From positions 62,001-126,000 of the forward strand of contig NZ_JAAQPI010000009.1 in assembly GCF_011683955.1 (NCBI RefSeq): a stretch of 64,000 nucleotides of DNA, read 5' to 3'. The notes under the pieces were generated by a model that did no database searches, was not told the DNA's origin, and worked only from the letters and a program-made list of their open reading frames with translations. Made by a program: the position numbers and the translations under genes. Shown here piece after piece: positions 17,483 through 26,681 of this stretch; within the stretch, counting starts at the first letter, position 1, and every line of letters starts with the position of its first letter. The stretch is from Pseudomaricurvus alkylphenolicus. GTDB lineage: Bacteria; Pseudomonadota; Gammaproteobacteria; Pseudomonadales; Cellvibrionaceae.

Positions 17483-19588
17483 ATGGCAAGTTGCGACAAA
17501 ATAAAACGCTTGTTGAACCCACAACACATCGCTTTCGTGGGCGGCAGCAATATGGCCAGTGCCGTCAAACGCTGCCGCGCCAGTGGCTTTGAAGGTGAGG
17601 TGTGGCTGGTTAACCCTAAACACAAGAGCATCGATGGCGAACGCTGTTTTGCAACGGTCAAGGACCTGCCGCAGGCGCCGGATGCCAGTTTTATCGGTGT
17701 TGGTCGTGAAGCAACCGTCAACATTGTGCGAGACTTGAATAAACAGGGTGCCGCCGGTGCTATCTGTTACGCGTCGGGCTTCTCGGAAGCGGGCGAAGAA
17801 GGGGAGGTGCTGCAACATCAATTGCTGCAAGCTGCTGGCGAAATGGCACTTATTGGTCCCAATTGCTACGGCATGTTGGATTATCTGCACGGTGCCGCGC
17901 TCTGGCCTGTCGCTCATGGGGGGACTCGGGTTGACAAGGGCGTGGCCATATTGACCCAGAGTGGCAACTTTGCCTACAACCTGTCGATGACGGATCGTTC
18001 GCTCCCTGTTTCCTATATGGTCAGTGTCGGCAATCAGGCCAGCGTGGAAGTAGCGGATCTCATCGACGCATTGTTGGATGAGCCGCGAGTCACCGCCATC
18101 GGGCTGCATCTTGAGGGGCTCAAAAACGTCGCCGGCTTTGCTGCTGCCGCCATGCGCGCACTGCAAAAAGGTGTTCCCATCATCGCTCTGAAAACCGGAC
18201 GATCTTCGATCGGCGCGGAATTGGCTTTAAGCCACACCAGCTCCCTGGCAGGCTCCGACGAACTCTATGACAGCTTGTTCGACCGCGTGGGAGTCATTCG
18301 AGTGAGCGGACCGGTGAGTTTTGTAGAAACCTTAAAGGTACTGGCACAGGGCAAACTGCCACAGGGGAACAAGGTGGCCGCACTGGCCTGTTCCGGTGGT
18401 GACGCCGGTTTGATTGCTGATTACTGCGAGAGCAATCAGCTGGCGTTGCCTCCCTTGCAGGCGGAACAGACTCGGACCCTGACGCAACTGTTGCCGGATT
18501 TTGCCAATGTTGCCAACCCTCTGGACTTTACCACCGCGATTTGGGGAGACGAAAACGCACTGAACGCCTGTGCGGACGCCATGTTGGCGGGTGACTGCGA
18601 TGCGGGTTTTCTGGTGCTGGATTATCCGGCGGAGCAAACCGGAGAGCGTGCTGAATGCGACCTGATGGCCCGGGTTTTTCAGCGTGCCTTGGAGAAAAGG
18701 GGAATCCCCGGGGCAGTGGCGTCAGTTTTTCCGGAGCTTTTGCCCTCTTCGGCGCGAGAGATGTTGCACCAACTGGGAATCCCTGCCCTGCAGGGCGTCG
18801 AGGAGGGTTTAGCGGCTATGGGACGTGCGGTTCAGTATGTCCGTCGCCGCCGGGCGTTACTGTCTCTGGGTAAATCCTCGAAGCTGCTGCCAATAGCGGC
18901 TCCCTCTTTGACGCAGGAGGCTCAGTTGATGGACGAATGGCAGAGCAAAAAGACGCTGGCTGCGTATGGTTTGCCAGTGCCTCAGGGTCAATTGGTGCAT
19001 CACTCCGAAGCCGTTGCAGCTGCGGAACTGATGGCGTACCCGGTGGTGGTAAAAGTGGTCAGCAGCGAATTGCCGCATAAAACCGAAGCCGGCGCTGTTT
19101 CCCTGAACTTGTCGTCTGCGGATGCTGTCGCTGCCGCCGTGGAGGAGATGGTGACCAACGTTAAACTTAGCGCTCCCCACGTAGACACCGAACGAGTTCT
19201 GGTAGAAAAAATGTCGCAGCCGCCGGTGGCGGAACTGATTGTGGGAGTGAAACGCGAGCCCGGTTTTGGCCTGGCCCTGGTTATCGGCTCGGGGGGGATC
19301 CTGGTGGAGCTGCTGCAGGACAGTGTCAATCTGCTGTTGCCGACAACAGAGGCGGAAATTACAGCAAGCCTTGAACGGTTGAAAGTATACAAGGTCATGT
19401 CGGGTTTTCGCGGAAAACCGGCTGGCGATATTCAGGCAACGGTCGCGGCCATCATGGCGGTGGCCAATTACGCGGTGGACAACGCTGAACACCTCGCCGA
19501 GTTGGACGTCAATCCGTTATTGGTATTGCCCGAGGGGGAGGGTGCCGTGGCGGTGGACGCATTGATCAGAACGACTGCAGAGATGTAA
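17483..19588 (+). CDS. ADP-forming acyl-CoA synthetase, fused alpha-beta (acetate--CoA ligase family)
   Basis: From the ATG at 17483 (AGAGG seven bases upstream; the ATG at 17453 would nearly coincide with the inferred transcript start) the protein has 701 residues. Order of domains: CoA-binding Rossmann (KRLLNPQHIAFVGGSNMASA), succinyl-CoA-ligase-like flavodoxin domain with the phospho-His motif ALSHTSSLAGS, and a C-terminal ATP-grasp domain (PVVVKVVSSELPHKTEAGAV; VVAELIVGVKREPGFG-like segment PVAELIVGVKREPGFGLAL; LDVNPLLVLPEG). It would form an acyl-CoA from a carboxylate with ATP to ADP. It starts the operon with the aminotransferase and LuxR regulator and carries a perfect operator. The likely role is to activate the deaminated or demethylated carboxylate for the dehydrogenase and crotonase. 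Confidence 0.88.
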   Translation: MASCDKIKRLLNPQHIAFVGGSNMASAVKRCRASGFEGEVWLVNPKHKSIDGERCFATVKDLPQAPDASFIGVGREATVNIVRDLNKQGAAGAICYASGFSEAGEEGEVLQHQLLQAAGEMALIGPNCYGMLDYLHGAALWPVAHGGTRVDKGVAILTQSGNFAYNLSMTDRSLPVSYMVSVGNQASVEVADLIDALLDEPRVTAIGLHLEGLKNVAGFAAAAMRALQKGVPIIALKTGRSSIGAELALSHTSSLAGSDELYDSLFDRVGVIRVSGPVSFVETLKVLAQGKLPQGNKVAALACSGGDAGLIADYCESNQLALPPLQAEQTRTLTQLLPDFANVANPLDFTTAIWGDENALNACADAMLAGDCDAGFLVLDYPAEQTGERAECDLMARVFQRALEKRGIPGAVASVFPELLPSSAREMLHQLGIPALQGVEEGLAAMGRAVQYVRRRRALLSLGKSSKLLPIAAPSLTQEAQLMDEWQSKKTLAAYGLPVPQGQLVHHSEAVAAAELMAYPVVVKVVSSELPHKTEAGAVSLNLSSADAVAAAVEEMVTNVKLSAPHVDTERVLVEKMSQPPVAELIVGVKREPGFGLALVIGSGGILVELLQDSVNLLLPTTEAEITASLERLKVYKVMSGFRGKPAGDIQATVAAIMAVANYAVDNAEHLAELDVNPLLVLPEGEGAVAVDALIRTTAEM

Positions 19589-19598
19589 GGAGAGAAGT

Positions 19599-21014
19599 AT
19601 GACTGAGAGAGATATGGCGCAATTTGAGCAATACAATACCAGCGATCTATGGCAAAAAGACCGGGACCACCACCTGCATCCCTGGCAGCACTTTGACTCC
19701 TTCCGGGAAGCGGGAGCCACAGTCATGGTGCAAGGTGATGGCTGTTACGTCTACGATTCAGATGGCGGCCGCTACTTTGACGGCATTGGCGGTATGTGGT
19801 GTGTCAATATTGGTTATGGTCGCGAAGAAATGGTGGAGGTGATCGCTGAGCAAACCCGCCGTCTGCCCTATTTTAATCCCTTTGTGGATACCACCAATGC
19901 CCCGGCGGCGGAGTTGGCTTCGAAGCTGGCGCAGTGGGCGCCGGGTTCGCTAAACCACGTCTTTTTCAGTTGTGGGGGATCAACAGCCAACGACACCGCG
20001 TTCCGTCTGATCCAATTTTATCAGTCCTGCCGTGGCAAACCGCAAAAGCAACACATTATTGCCCGTGAAGACAGCTATCATGGCAGCACCTACGTGGCCA
20101 TGTCTATTGGTGGCAAAGCGGCGGACCATGTTCCCGAGTTCAGTTATATCACCGACACCATACATCATGTATCCAGCCCCAATAGCTATCGCCGCCCCGA
20201 GGGTGCCAGCGAAAGTGAGTTTTGCGATCACTTGATCTCCGAGTTGGAAAACAAAATATTGTCCATCGGGCCCGAAAAGGTCGCCGCCTTTTTCGCAGAA
20301 CCGATTATGGGTTCCGGCGGTGTGATTGTACCGCCGGCCGGTTACCATCGTCGTACCTGGGAGCTGTGTAAACAATACGATGTGCTCTACGTTTCCGATG
20401 AAGTGGTGACGGCTTTTGGTCGCCTGGGTCATATGTTCGCTTCCGAGGAGGTCTTTGGTATCCAGCCGGATATCATCACCTGCGCCAAGGGCTTGTCTTC
20501 CGGGTATTTGCCTTTAGGCGCTACAATATACTCTGACGAAATTCACCAGGTTATCGATGAGGCGGGCGAGAACCGCAGTTTTGCTCATGGCTTCACCTAT
20601 TCGGCACACCCGGTTTGTTGTGCGGCGGCGTTAAAGAATATGGAGATACTTGAGAGGGACAACATCCTGGGGCAGGTTCAGGAGGTCGGGCCTTACTTTG
20701 AACAGCAACTGCGGAGTCTAATGGATCTTGAAATCGTTGGTGACGTCCGCGGCCACCAATTTATGATGTGTGTGGAAAACGTGGCCAACAAGGAAACCAA
20801 AGCGCTGCTGTCGGACGAAATTGACGTCGGCAAGCGTATTACGCAGCACTGTGAGTCGATGGGGCTGCTGGTGCGTCCCATCGGCCATCTTAATGTCTTG
20901 TCCCCTCCGTTGACAATGACGCGGGAGCAGGTGGATTTTGTCGTTGAGGTCCTGCGGAGCAGTATCAAAAAGACCATGGATGACTTGGTAAAAGAGGGGC
21001 TGTGGAAGGGTTGA
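19599..21014 (+). CDS. Class III (omega-amino acid type) PLP aminotransferase
   Basis: The 471-residue protein begins 10 bp after the synthetase with a clean GGAG site. It has the class III layout: FDGIGGMWCVNIGYG near residue 61, SCGGSTANDTAFRL near 124, the PLP-contact YVSDEVVTAFGRLGHMF (Asp267), and the Schiff-base lysine in ITCAKGLSSGY (Lys297). Relatives are beta-alanine, putrescine and taurine:pyruvate aminotransferases that remove a terminal amino group. In this locus it would act after N-demethylation exposes a primary amine and yield a semialdehyde or keto acid. No aldehyde dehydrogenase is encoded close by, so the next oxidation must be supplied elsewhere. Confidence 0.9.
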   Translation: MTERDMAQFEQYNTSDLWQKDRDHHLHPWQHFDSFREAGATVMVQGDGCYVYDSDGGRYFDGIGGMWCVNIGYGREEMVEVIAEQTRRLPYFNPFVDTTNAPAAELASKLAQWAPGSLNHVFFSCGGSTANDTAFRLIQFYQSCRGKPQKQHIIAREDSYHGSTYVAMSIGGKAADHVPEFSYITDTIHHVSSPNSYRRPEGASESEFCDHLISELENKILSIGPEKVAAFFAEPIMGSGGVIVPPAGYHRRTWELCKQYDVLYVSDEVVTAFGRLGHMFASEEVFGIQPDIITCAKGLSSGYLPLGATIYSDEIHQVIDEAGENRSFAHGFTYSAHPVCCAAALKNMEILERDNILGQVQEVGPYFEQQLRSLMDLEIVGDVRGHQFMMCVENVANKETKALLSDEIDVGKRITQHCESMGLLVRPIGHLNVLSPPLTMTREQVDFVVEVLRSSIKKTMDDLVKEGLWKG

Positions 21015-21111
21015 ACATCAATGGCTTAAATGCCATAGTTGGACCAGCTCTGTTGGTATCCTTGGGTGCACGAAAGGTTCCGCATACCGATCAGGCGTTT
21101 AATCAGTTGGG

Positions 21112-21987
21112 ATGTTCGATGAATTAACAAACGGTGTGTTGATGCCAGTTCCAGACATAACCTTCGCCCAATGGAACCAGGCTCTTGTCGGGATCCTGGA
21201 TGAAGAGGATCGCAACCAAGGACTCAAACAACTGATCGGCGCCCTTGAGGCGCTGGTCAGGGTTTCGGCGACGACCTTTATTGTTTTCCCCCAGGGGGAG
21301 CGGCCGTTTGTTCCCTACCATACTCTGCGCCCCCATGAAGACCCGGCGGTTCAAATCGACCCCTATCTCAATGGCTCCTATCTGCTCGATCCCTACTATC
21401 GCACAGCGATGGATCAAGGCAGCAGCGGCGTGTATACACTGAAGGATGTGGCGCCCCACGGTTTCAAGCAATCGGAATTTTACCAGCAGTACTATGGCCG
21501 CACCGGCTATAGTGATGAAGCCTGTTTTATGATTCATGAAGGGGACCAATGTCTGTATATACTCTCTCTGGGGCGCACGCTTGAAGAGCCGCGCTTTAAA
21601 TCGGCCGATAAAGAAATGTTGGAAGCGGTCTATCCGTTTGTGGCGCGTGAGTTGCATCGGTGGCACCAGCAGGAAATGGAGAGTTCTCCCAACCAGATGT
21701 TGCACAGTCATCTGGAACGTGCCCTGGAGAATTTTGGTACCTCGCTGCTGACGCAGCGTGAGTGTGACGTTGTGCACCTGATGCTGCGGGGGCATTCTTC
21801 AAAGTCGGCGGCACTTAGGCTGCAGATCAGTCTGGACACGGTCAAACATCACCGCAAGAACATCTATACCAAGCTCGATATCGCCAGCCAAATCGAACTG
21901 TTTCATCTGTTTATGAACGCGCTCAGCAATGCCAGCCCCGGCGATCCCCCCGATCCTCTGGAAGCCTATCTAAGTCCGGCCAGGTAG
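21112..21987 (+). CDS. LuxR-type transcriptional regulator, likely controller of the N-methyl-compound locus
   Basis: The 291-residue protein has a C-terminal GerE/LuxR HTH (LTQRECDVVHLMLRGHSSKS, ISLDTVKHHRKNIYTKLDIA) at about residues 215-275. Its N-terminal ligand or GAF-like domain of about 200 residues has no receiver Asp pattern, so it is a one-component regulator. The segment DPYYRTAMDQGSSGVYTL is typical of LuxR proteins found next to amino-acid and amine catabolic genes. It lies 97 bp after the aminotransferase and just before box 3. The start may be this ATG or the one at 21142. I infer that it binds the ATCAC-N8-GTGAT boxes found across 15-33 kb. Confidence 0.85.
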   Translation: MFDELTNGVLMPVPDITFAQWNQALVGILDEEDRNQGLKQLIGALEALVRVSATTFIVFPQGERPFVPYHTLRPHEDPAVQIDPYLNGSYLLDPYYRTAMDQGSSGVYTLKDVAPHGFKQSEFYQQYYGRTGYSDEACFMIHEGDQCLYILSLGRTLEEPRFKSADKEMLEAVYPFVARELHRWHQQEMESSPNQMLHSHLERALENFGTSLLTQRECDVVHLMLRGHSSKSAALRLQISLDTVKHHRKNIYTKLDIASQIELFHLFMNALSNASPGDPPDPLEAYLSPAR

Positions 21988-22002
21988 TCATTTCGCCGTC
22001 TG

Positions 22003-22020
22003 ATCACCCTAAGTTGTGAT
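22003..22020 (+). promoter_or_regulatory. LuxR-type operator (box 3), identical to box 2
   Basis: ATCACCCTAAGTTGTGAT lies 15 bp after the luxR-type stop codon. GGTAGCAT (22041-22047) follows at the same spacing as at box 2, with CATTAT (22045-22050) as a -10 candidate. Apart from these blocks the two promoters differ, so the shared parts look selected and not merely duplicated. Confidence 0.8.
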
Positions 22021-22079
22021 TTACCCATTTTGGGGCTTCGGTAGCATTATCGTATCTGATGTTACCCAGGTATAACCCA

Positions 22080-24155
22080 ATGGCTACTGAATCCCGTTAC
22101 GATATTCTGTTTGAACCGGTGCAGATCGGTCCGGTCACCGCACCCAACCGTTTCTACCAGGTCCCCCATTGCAACGGCATGGGGCACGAGTTCCCCCGCT
22201 CGCTGGCAACTATGCGCGGCATCAAAGCCGAAGGCGGCTGGGGCGTGGTTTGTACCGAGATGATGGAGTTGCATCATACCAGTGATGTCTCCCCCGGGGT
22301 CGAAGGGCGCCTGTGGGACGACATGGATATTCCGGCACTGCAATTGATGACCGAGGCCGTGCACGAACACGGCTCCCTGGCGGGTATCGAACTGGCCTAT
22401 AGCGGATACTCCGGTGCCAATCTTTACAGCCGGGTTGCGCCGCTGGCGCCGAGTCATATCAGTTGCAGTACCTACGGTAACGCACCGGTCCAGGCGCGTG
22501 CCATGACCAAGAAAGACATTCGACAGTTGCGCCAATGGTATCGTGAGGCTGCACTGCGCTCTAAACGTGCCGGCTTCGACATTGTCTATGTTTACGCGGG
22601 TCACGCCCTGACGATACTGATGCACTTTTTGTCAAGGCGCCACAATCAGCGCACCGACGAATATGGGGGCAGCCTGGAAAATCGGGTTCGGTTGTTCCGT
22701 GAAGTCATTGAAGAAACCAAAGAGGCGGTGGGGGACACCTGTGCCGTGGCAGTGCGATTTGCGGTGGATGAACTGCTGGGTGGCAATGGTATTACAGCCG
22801 CCGAAGAGGGACGTGATGTTGTCGAGATGCTGGCGGACCTGCCGGATCTCTGGGATGTGAATATCGCCGACTGGAGTCACGATTCGGCCACGTCGCGATT
22901 TGAGAAAGAAGGGTACCAGGAACCCTATATTAATTTTGTCAAGGAAGTCACCAGCAAACCGGTTGTCGGTGTGGGTCGCTTCACTTCCGCAGACGCCATG
23001 GTATCGCTGGTTCGTCGTGGTGTTGTTGATCTGGTGGGTGCCGCACGGCCATCCATCGCAGATCCATTTCTACCCAACAAAATACGAGAAGGGCGTTTTG
23101 ACGATATTCGCGAATGCATTGGCTGCAATATCTGTGTCAGCGCCGATCAATTGTCGGTGCCTATCAGATGTACGCAAAACCCCACCATGGGAGAAGAATG
23201 GCGCAGAGACTGGCACCCGGAATCCATTGCCCCTCGGCACGCGGATGAAACCGTGCTTGTGGTCGGTGCGGGTCCAGCGGGGCTGGAATTTACCCAGTCC
23301 ATGGGTAAGCGGGGCTATAACGTTATTCTTGCGGAGGCGACCAAGGAACTGGGCGGCCGCGTGTTGCGGGAGTCACAGCTGCCGGGGCTGAGTGAATGGG
23401 TGCGAGTGGCGGACTACCGGCAGATGTACATCAATCAAGCGCCCAATATAGAAGTGTATCGGGACAGTCGTCTCAGCGCTGAGGATATTCTTTCGTTTGG
23501 TATTTCCAATGTATTTATGGCCACTGGTGCCCATTGGCGCAGAGATGGAGTCGGGCGCGCCAGTCGCCAGCCCATCGAAGGCTTGTCACAGTCTCGCATT
23601 TATACACCAGACGACATTATGGCAGAAACCGCCGTGCAGGGTCGGGTGGTGATCTACGATGACGATCACTATTACATGGGCGGCGTTATTGCAGAGAAAC
23701 TGGTTAAGTTGGGCCTGGAGGTCGCGCTGGTGACTCCTGCTGCAGAAGTTTCGTCCTGGACACACAACACGCTGGAACAATTCAAAATTCAATCGCGGTT
23801 GTTGGAAATGGGTGTGAGCATCTATTGCCAACAGAACCTTGTCCGTGTTGAACGTGATTACGTTGAACTCGGTTGTGTCTATACCGGTAAATCCCAGCAG
23901 TTGGCTTGCGACAGCCTGGTGTTGGTGACAGAACGCCTGCCCAATGACAGTGTCTACCAGGAATTGCTGGCGAATCCCGAGGCTGTAAAAGAAAGCGGTA
24001 TAGATCATTTGCAGTCTCTTGGCGACTGCCTGGCTCCAGGCATCATTGCTCAGGCGGTGTTTTCGGGACATCAGGCAGCTCGGGAATTCGGTGAACCCCA
24101 TCGGGATGGAACTCCCTTCAAGCGTGAGATTACCGATCTCATTATTCGCGCCTAA
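22080..24155 (+). CDS. Trimethylamine/dimethylglycine dehydrogenase-like FMN, 4Fe-4S oxidoreductase
   Basis: I take the ATG at 22080 (691 residues); the ATG at 22059 nearly coincides with the inferred transcript start. An old-yellow-enzyme-type FMN barrel (about 1-340) is followed by a 4Fe-4S site with Cys346, Cys349, Cys352 and Cys364 (ECIGCNIC...RCTQNP) and by NAD/FAD-like domains (VLVVGAGPAGLEFTQS). The active-site pair Tyr172-x-x-His175 (VYAGH) and DLWDVNIADW match the Tyr-x-x-His and Asp of trimethylamine dehydrogenase; numbers for that family are from memory. DgcA of dimethylglycine catabolism is the same type. It would oxidise an N-methyl to formaldehyde plus a secondary amine. It shares an operon with purU and a GcvT-like gene and carries a perfect operator. 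Neither DgcB nor ETF genes are near, so the electron acceptor is unknown. Confidence 0.9.
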   Translation: MATESRYDILFEPVQIGPVTAPNRFYQVPHCNGMGHEFPRSLATMRGIKAEGGWGVVCTEMMELHHTSDVSPGVEGRLWDDMDIPALQLMTEAVHEHGSLAGIELAYSGYSGANLYSRVAPLAPSHISCSTYGNAPVQARAMTKKDIRQLRQWYREAALRSKRAGFDIVYVYAGHALTILMHFLSRRHNQRTDEYGGSLENRVRLFREVIEETKEAVGDTCAVAVRFAVDELLGGNGITAAEEGRDVVEMLADLPDLWDVNIADWSHDSATSRFEKEGYQEPYINFVKEVTSKPVVGVGRFTSADAMVSLVRRGVVDLVGAARPSIADPFLPNKIREGRFDDIRECIGCNICVSADQLSVPIRCTQNPTMGEEWRRDWHPESIAPRHADETVLVVGAGPAGLEFTQSMGKRGYNVILAEATKELGGRVLRESQLPGLSEWVRVADYRQMYINQAPNIEVYRDSRLSAEDILSFGISNVFMATGAHWRRDGVGRASRQPIEGLSQSRIYTPDDIMAETAVQGRVVIYDDDHYYMGGVIAEKLVKLGLEVALVTPAAEVSSWTHNTLEQFKIQSRLLEMGVSIYCQQNLVRVERDYVELGCVYTGKSQQLACDSLVLVTERLPNDSVYQELLANPEAVKESGIDHLQSLGDCLAPGIIAQAVFSGHQAAREFGEPHRDGTPFKREITDLIIRA

Positions 24156-24188
24156 ATATATTCGTTGAAAAACAATTTGGAGAGAACT

Positions 24189-25049
24189 ATGAACAGCAAC
24201 ATTGTGTTGAGGTTTAGCTGTGCAGATCAACCGGGTATTGTTGCAGAGGTGGCCGGCTTTTTTGCCGATCTAGGCTTCAATATTGAGGAATCGACTCAGT
24301 TCGAAGATCGTCAGACAGGACGATTCTTTATGCGCACCGAATTCTGTGCCGATCGCACCCAGGAATTATCATTATCCGATCTGAACCAGCGGTTTGCACC
24401 TCTAGGTGATAAATACAGCATGACCTGGGATATCCAGCCGCAGGATTACAAACCCCGTGTGGTGATTGCCGTATCCCAGTGGGGGCACTGTTTAAACGGC
24501 CTGCTGGACGGCTGGAAACAAGGCACCTTGCCGATCGATATTGTTGCGGTGGTGTCGAATCATCAAGTCATGCGGGACCTGACCGAATGGTACGGGGTTC
24601 CCTTTCACTATCTGCCCATTACCAAAGAAACCAAACCCCAGCAGGAGGAGCAGATCCTGCAAGTGATGAACGACTGTCAGGCTGACCTGCTGGTGCTCGC
24701 CCGATATATGCAGATTCTGTCCGACGATATGTGCCGTCGTCTGGAGGGACGCGCGATCAATATTCATCACTCTTTCCTGCCGGGATTCAAAGGCGCCAAA
24801 CCCTATCACCAGGCCCACGATCGAGGGGTGAAATTAATTGGCGCCAGCGCCCACTATGTCACGGCGGATCTGGATGAAGGACCGCTCATCGAGCAAGACG
24901 TTCAACGGGTGTCGCACGCGAACTCTCCCCAGGAATTGGTGGAAATAGGTCGCGACACCGAAAACCTGGTACTGCGACGGGCCGTTAAGTGGCATGCAGA
25001 GCAGCGGGTACTGCTCAACGGTGACAAAACGGTTGTTTTTAAGCGATAG
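24189..25049 (+). CDS. purU: Formyltetrahydrofolate deformylase
   Basis: From the ATG at 24189 (GGAGAGAACT upstream) the protein has 287 residues. An N-terminal ACT domain (VLRFSCADQPGIVAEVAGFF) precedes the formyltransferase-fold domain. Catalytic residues fit PurU: Asn191 and His193 in NIHHSFLPGF, and Asp229 in DLDEGPLIEQD. It hydrolyses 10-formyl-THF to formate and THF. Between the FMN demethylase-like gene and the GcvT-like gene, its role is clearly to recycle THF and release C1 carbon from demethylation, with FolD as the preceding step. Glycine-betaine degraders also keep a catabolic purU beside their demethylases. Confidence 0.95.
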   Translation: MNSNIVLRFSCADQPGIVAEVAGFFADLGFNIEESTQFEDRQTGRFFMRTEFCADRTQELSLSDLNQRFAPLGDKYSMTWDIQPQDYKPRVVIAVSQWGHCLNGLLDGWKQGTLPIDIVAVVSNHQVMRDLTEWYGVPFHYLPITKETKPQQEEQILQVMNDCQADLLVLARYMQILSDDMCRRLEGRAINIHHSFLPGFKGAKPYHQAHDRGVKLIGASAHYVTADLDEGPLIEQDVQRVSHANSPQELVEIGRDTENLVLRRAVKWHAEQRVLLNGDKTVVFKR

Positions 25050-25088
25050 ATATCCAAATCACTATCTCAATGACAATAAGGAGTACGC

Positions 25089-26234
25089 ATGTCTGAAGAA
25101 ATGTTGGACACCCCTTTTAATCCGCTACAACGCCAATACAATGACAAGGTCGAATTTGGTCCTTGGGGGGCTTATAAAAGCCCCAACGTGATGTCTGATG
25201 TCAAGCGGGAAAACCTGGCGGTGCGTAATAACGCTATCGTGTTTGACATGACACCGGTCAACAAGTACGCCATTCATGGGCCGGATGCCTGCCGTTTTCT
25301 CAATTACCTGACGACCCGACAAATGGATATCGAACCCGGGCGTGTCACCTACACCTGTTGGTGTAACCCCAACGGCAAGATCATTGATGACGGCACGGTA
25401 TTCCGCGTCAGCGAAAACGAATACCGCCTTTATCCGGCGGCGAACCAGACGGCCTATCTTCAGCAGGTGGCCGGAGACTTCGATGTTGAGGTGACTGATG
25501 TCACCCATGATTCAGCGGTCTTGTCAGTGCAGGGCCCCAAGTCCTTTGCCTTGCTAAAGGAAATGGGCATTGAGGGGTTGGAAACCCTAAAGCCGTTTCG
25601 CTTTGCCGATTTTACATTGGGCTCTGAAGAGCTGCGTATTTCCCGCACCGGATTTTCCGGTGACCTGGGTTACGAGCTGTGGATGCAAAAAGACCAGTCA
25701 GAAACCTTGTGGAATGCCCTGATTAGCGTCGGTGTCGAACCCATGGGCATGGAGGCGCTTTTGACGATGCGACTGGAAGCCGCTTTGATTCTGCCCGATG
25801 AAGGCTTTGAGCTGGAAGGCGCTTCCTACGACGGTAACAGCGATTCCGAGATGTCCCGATCGCCGTTTGAAGTGGACATGGCCTGGTTGATCAATTGGGA
25901 GAAGGGTGACTTTATTGGCCGCGATGCCCTGGCATCAGAAAAAACAGCTGGATCAAAATTCCGCTTGATCGGTCTGGAACTGGAAGGCACTCTCGCCTCT
26001 GAATTTGGGGCAACTGTCCTTGATATGCAGGGGCAATCGCTGGGTCTGGTGACGTCTGGTTGCTATTCAGAAGCCTTACAGCGCAATATCGCCTTGGCTT
26101 CGGTTACGGATAACTTCGGTGATGTTGGTCAACATTGCCAAGTGGTTATCGGAGAGACTACGGTGACCGCCACCGTGGTCCAGCGGCCTTTCTTTAATGA
26201 CCCACGCCGGAATGCAATACCGCCGCAACTGTAA
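25089..26234 (+). CDS. GcvT-like aminomethyltransferase / THF-dependent demethylase
   Basis: The 381-residue protein has the GCV_T fold: VFDMTPVNKYAIHGPDACRF, GKIIDDGTVFRV (the conserved Asp of T-protein), VLSVQGPKSFALL, ISRTGFSGDLGYELWM, and a GCV_T_C domain (KFRLIGLELEG). No FAD domain is fused, unlike dimethylglycine and sarcosine dehydrogenases, so it resembles stand-alone THF-dependent demethylases of the DmdA/GcvT group. No glycine-cleavage P or H genes are nearby, which argues against a housekeeping gcvT. It likely moves a methyl or methylene group from an N-methylated intermediate to THF, feeding FolD and PurU. AAGGAG precedes the ATG and a bidirectional terminator follows. Confidence 0.85.
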   Translation: MSEEMLDTPFNPLQRQYNDKVEFGPWGAYKSPNVMSDVKRENLAVRNNAIVFDMTPVNKYAIHGPDACRFLNYLTTRQMDIEPGRVTYTCWCNPNGKIIDDGTVFRVSENEYRLYPAANQTAYLQQVAGDFDVEVTDVTHDSAVLSVQGPKSFALLKEMGIEGLETLKPFRFADFTLGSEELRISRTGFSGDLGYELWMQKDQSETLWNALISVGVEPMGMEALLTMRLEAALILPDEGFELEGASYDGNSDSEMSRSPFEVDMAWLINWEKGDFIGRDALASEKTAGSKFRLIGLELEGTLASEFGATVLDMQGQSLGLVTSGCYSEALQRNIALASVTDNFGDVGQHCQVVIGETTVTATVVQRPFFNDPRRNAIPPQL

Positions 26235-26252
26235 ATCTCGCCAAAAAGGCAC

Positions 26253-26288
26253 AAAAAAAGCAGCCAGTGAATCACTGGCTGCTTTTTT
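26253..26288. terminator. Bidirectional intrinsic terminator between convergent genes
   Basis: A run of seven A, an 11-bp arm GCAGCCAGTGA with its exact complement, and six T form a symmetric hairpin. It serves both the GcvT-like gene (+) and the cupin gene (-). Confidence 0.9.
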
Positions 26289-26308
26289 GCGTAGCTGTTC
26301 GATATTAC

Positions 26309-26656
26309 CTACTCAATAATGGTATACACCTTACGCACCGTTTCAGTGACCTCGCTGGTGCCTTTCCAGCCGCGGGGAAAAGCAAAACTGTCGCCCGCCT
26401 TGAGCACGGTGACCTCGCCCTTGTCATCGGTCAGTGTCCAGATACCTTTGATCAGATGGCAGAACTCCATTACCCCAAGGTCAAGTTTCAATTTGCCGGG
26501 TTCACACTCCCAGGTCCCCATGGTTGTACCCTGGCCATCGTCAAAGAACTGGTTATAACTTTGCTTCGGCAGTGGGCCGATGGGTTCGCCGAAGGAAGGA
26601 CATTCGGCCAGATCGGTAAGGGCAAGCGGTTGTTTTTGTACAGAGAGGGCTGTCAT
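26309..26656 (-). CDS. Cupin-domain protein (DUF861-like)
   Basis: I start at the ATG at 26656 (MTALSVQKQPLALTDLAECP), giving 115 residues with an AGGA site upstream. A longer in-frame reading from 26815 crosses a terminator hairpin and has non-protein-like composition. The single cupin domain includes GVMEFCHLIKGIWTLTDDKG and VLKAGDSFAFPRGWKGTSEV, a pattern seen in small cupins beside amine and ureide catabolic genes. It may bind or process a metabolite. It is last in the Rieske / FAD-enzyme / cupin series and is separated from them by a terminator-like hairpin and a repeat element. Confidence 0.75.
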   Translation of the reverse strand: MTALSVQKQPLALTDLAECPSFGEPIGPLPKQSYNQFFDDGQGTTMGTWECEPGKLKLDLGVMEFCHLIKGIWTLTDDKGEVTVLKAGDSFAFPRGWKGTSEVTETVRKVYTIIE

Positions 26657-26681
26657 AGTGATGGTTCCTAATAAGAATTGT

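Noticed and set aside
17450-18166. Long open frame on the minus strand (238 codons)
   Set aside because: Shadow of the acyl-CoA synthetase gene; His/Gln/Arg-rich composition typical of antisense frames.
15352-26234. Locus considered as a DMSP demethylation set (DmdABCD), since GcvT-like, CoA ligase, dehydrogenase and crotonase genes are present
   Set aside because: The CoA synthetase is ADP-forming and unlike DmdB, and the amine demethylases, aminotransferase and PurU point to nitrogen compounds. A relation to DmdA by family remains possible.
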